Shown here: piece by piece, positions 4,507-5,404 of the stretch | Layout: the number at the start of each line of letters is the position of its first letter | Position numbering within the stretch: position 1 is the stretch's first letter | Assembly: GCA_030590405.1 (NCBI GenBank) | Contig: JAUUYO010000218.1 | Coordinates: 1-5,404, forward strand | Origin: Kangiellaceae bacterium | Lineage (GTDB): Bacteria > Pseudomonadota > Gammaproteobacteria > Enterobacterales > Kangiellaceae | Direction: 5' to 3' | DNA length: 5,404 bases | Made by a program: the position numbers and the translations under genes | Notes under the pieces: generated by a model | What the model was told of the DNA's origin: nothing | What the model saw: the letters and a program-made list of their open reading frames with translations, nothing else | The model's database searches: none

Positions 4507-5404
4507 CTATCCAATATCATTACGCCGCTTGGCGAGTATCTCTAATTTTTTTCGATAAATCGCAATGGAATGATCCGACAGCATAGTTTTCCATGGTAGC
4601 TTTTTATAAATAACCGCTTTAATTCTGTGCAAGCCGCTCACATAGAACAAAAGTTTTACCTCTTGATAACCGCCGCAGGGACAATTGGTCAAATACTTCA
4701 TATCGCCGCCATGATAATAACCGCCAATTTTTGATAAAATCCATGATCTCAATTTTCTGCCTACGGTGGGAATAAAACTGACTAACCAGCTGAAGACGGT
4801 TACGACTTCCTGACCTGGCGGCAGCATAGTCACACAATCAGCCGCATTAACTAGACGATAAAGCGGTGTTTTTATTTGCGATACCCATTCTTCATCCCCT
4901 ACTCGCGGAGAACCGAAGGTATAGCAAGCAGAAATGCCGCCTTTGTGCACAAGTCTTTTTGCGGCAATAGTTGCTAAAGCGCCGCCCAAGCTGTGACCAG
5001 TAATAAAAAGCGGTTTCAGAGTAATATCTTTTTCGTTCAATCGTTTTTGAATTTTTGATTCCACGACGTCATAGGCTTCATAAAATCCTTTATGGATTTT
5101 ACCGCCAGTAGGACACTCCATCGATACAGCTTTAGCGTCAGCTTTAATATCTTTAATACTGGTCGCTTCTGTTCCCCTGAATCCAAGCACTACATGATCT
5201 TTAAAATCTATTAATATGGCTTGCGTGCCGTCTACATCAAAAGTGGGTTCTAACAGTTCCATGCGCAAAGAGGTAAGTTCTGACTCTAATATCTTCTTTT
5301 CAGCATCCGCATCATAAGCAACAAAATCAATCAATTTAGTTAAACTATTTTTTCGATTTTTATCTACCAGTCTTTCGACTGCCTCGATAAAATATTTTTT
5401 CTGC
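4507..5404 (-). CDS. Class 3 (fungal-type) lipase / alpha-beta hydrolase, 5' end outside window
   Basis: Predicted to hydrolyse acylglycerol or phospholipid esters. The frame stays open to the right edge. A TTG at 5334 could be read as a start, but the 23 codons before it are also open and look coding (FIEAVERLVDKNRK), and no ribosome binding site precedes the TTG, so the true start is upstream of the window. In the 298 visible residues, GFRGTE (about 74-79) supplies the oxyanion-hole region. GHSLGG holds the nucleophile Ser138 (codon 4990-4992). NAADCVTMLPP holds Asp189, and DHSIAIY holds His278, so the catalytic triad is complete. GSPRVG before the Asp is also typical of the family. Whether it is secreted cannot be judged without the N-terminus. 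It ends 132 bases before the small membrane peptide gene. The enzyme class is secure; the substrate is not. Confidence 0.92.
   Translation of the reverse strand, partial: QKKYFIEAVERLVDKNRKNSLTKLIDFVAYDADAEKKILESELTSLRMELLEPTFDVDGTQAILIDFKDHVVLGFRGTEATSIKDIKADAKAVSMECPTGGKIHKGFYEAYDVVESKIQKRLNEKDITLKPLFITGHSLGGALATIAAKRLVHKGGISACYTFGSPRVGDEEWVSQIKTPLYRLVNAADCVTMLPPGQEVVTVFSWLVSFIPTVGRKLRSWILSKIGGYYHGGDMKYLTNCPCGGYQEVKLLFYVSGLHRIKAVIYKKLPWKTMLSDHSIAIYRKKLEILAKRRNDIG

Noticed and set aside
4619..4837. A 72-codon Arg/Ser-rich minus-strand frame inside the lipase gene
   Set aside because: It is a shifted reading of the lipase coding sequence, which keeps its complete triad in the main frame.
5332..5334. 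TTG as the start codon of the lipase
   Set aside because: No ribosome binding site precedes it and the frame continues open and protein-like to the window edge.

Overview
The window is a run of genes all read on the minus strand. It comes from a Gram-negative, probably proteobacterial, genome of moderate to low G+C. I infer this from the lipoprotein signal with a c-type heme motif, the strong GGAG-type ribosome binding sites and the gene families present; no species marker is visible.

In transcription order, from right to left:
(1) 4507 to beyond 5404: a class 3 alpha/beta-hydrolase lipase whose 5' end lies outside the window.
(2) 4117-4374: a very small gene for a single-pass membrane peptide. 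It has an excellent ribosome binding site, but its apparent continuation is broken by two compensating frameshifts.
(3) 3155-4042: a cytoplasmic-looking peptidoglycan amidase, with a peptidoglycan-binding domain followed by a zinc Amidase_2 domain.
(4) 2916-3154: an intergenic control region with three TTGAGAT boxes spaced exactly 17 bases apart, a possible promoter and a perfect 8-bp palindrome.
(5) 1512-2915: a lipoprotein with one CxxCH heme site near its C-terminus.
(6) From 1439 off the left edge: the first 479 codons of a LodA/GoxA-like amino-acid oxidase, a family that carries a cysteine tryptophylquinone (CTQ) cofactor.

The heme lipoprotein and the LodA-like gene are 72 bases apart with no convincing terminator between them, so they probably form one operon. 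The maturation flavoprotein (LodB type) that normally accompanies such oxidases would be expected just beyond the left edge. Pairing a CTQ enzyme with an exported cytochrome is the most interesting idea here: the electrons might go to a heme rather than only to oxygen. A second theme is that a lipase, a peptidoglycan amidase and a potentially peroxide-forming oxidase lie side by side. That would suit an antagonism or lysis locus, but the sequence alone does not prove it.

I see no tRNA, rRNA, CRISPR array, insertion sequence or attachment site. No gene-free stretch exceeds 300 bases.
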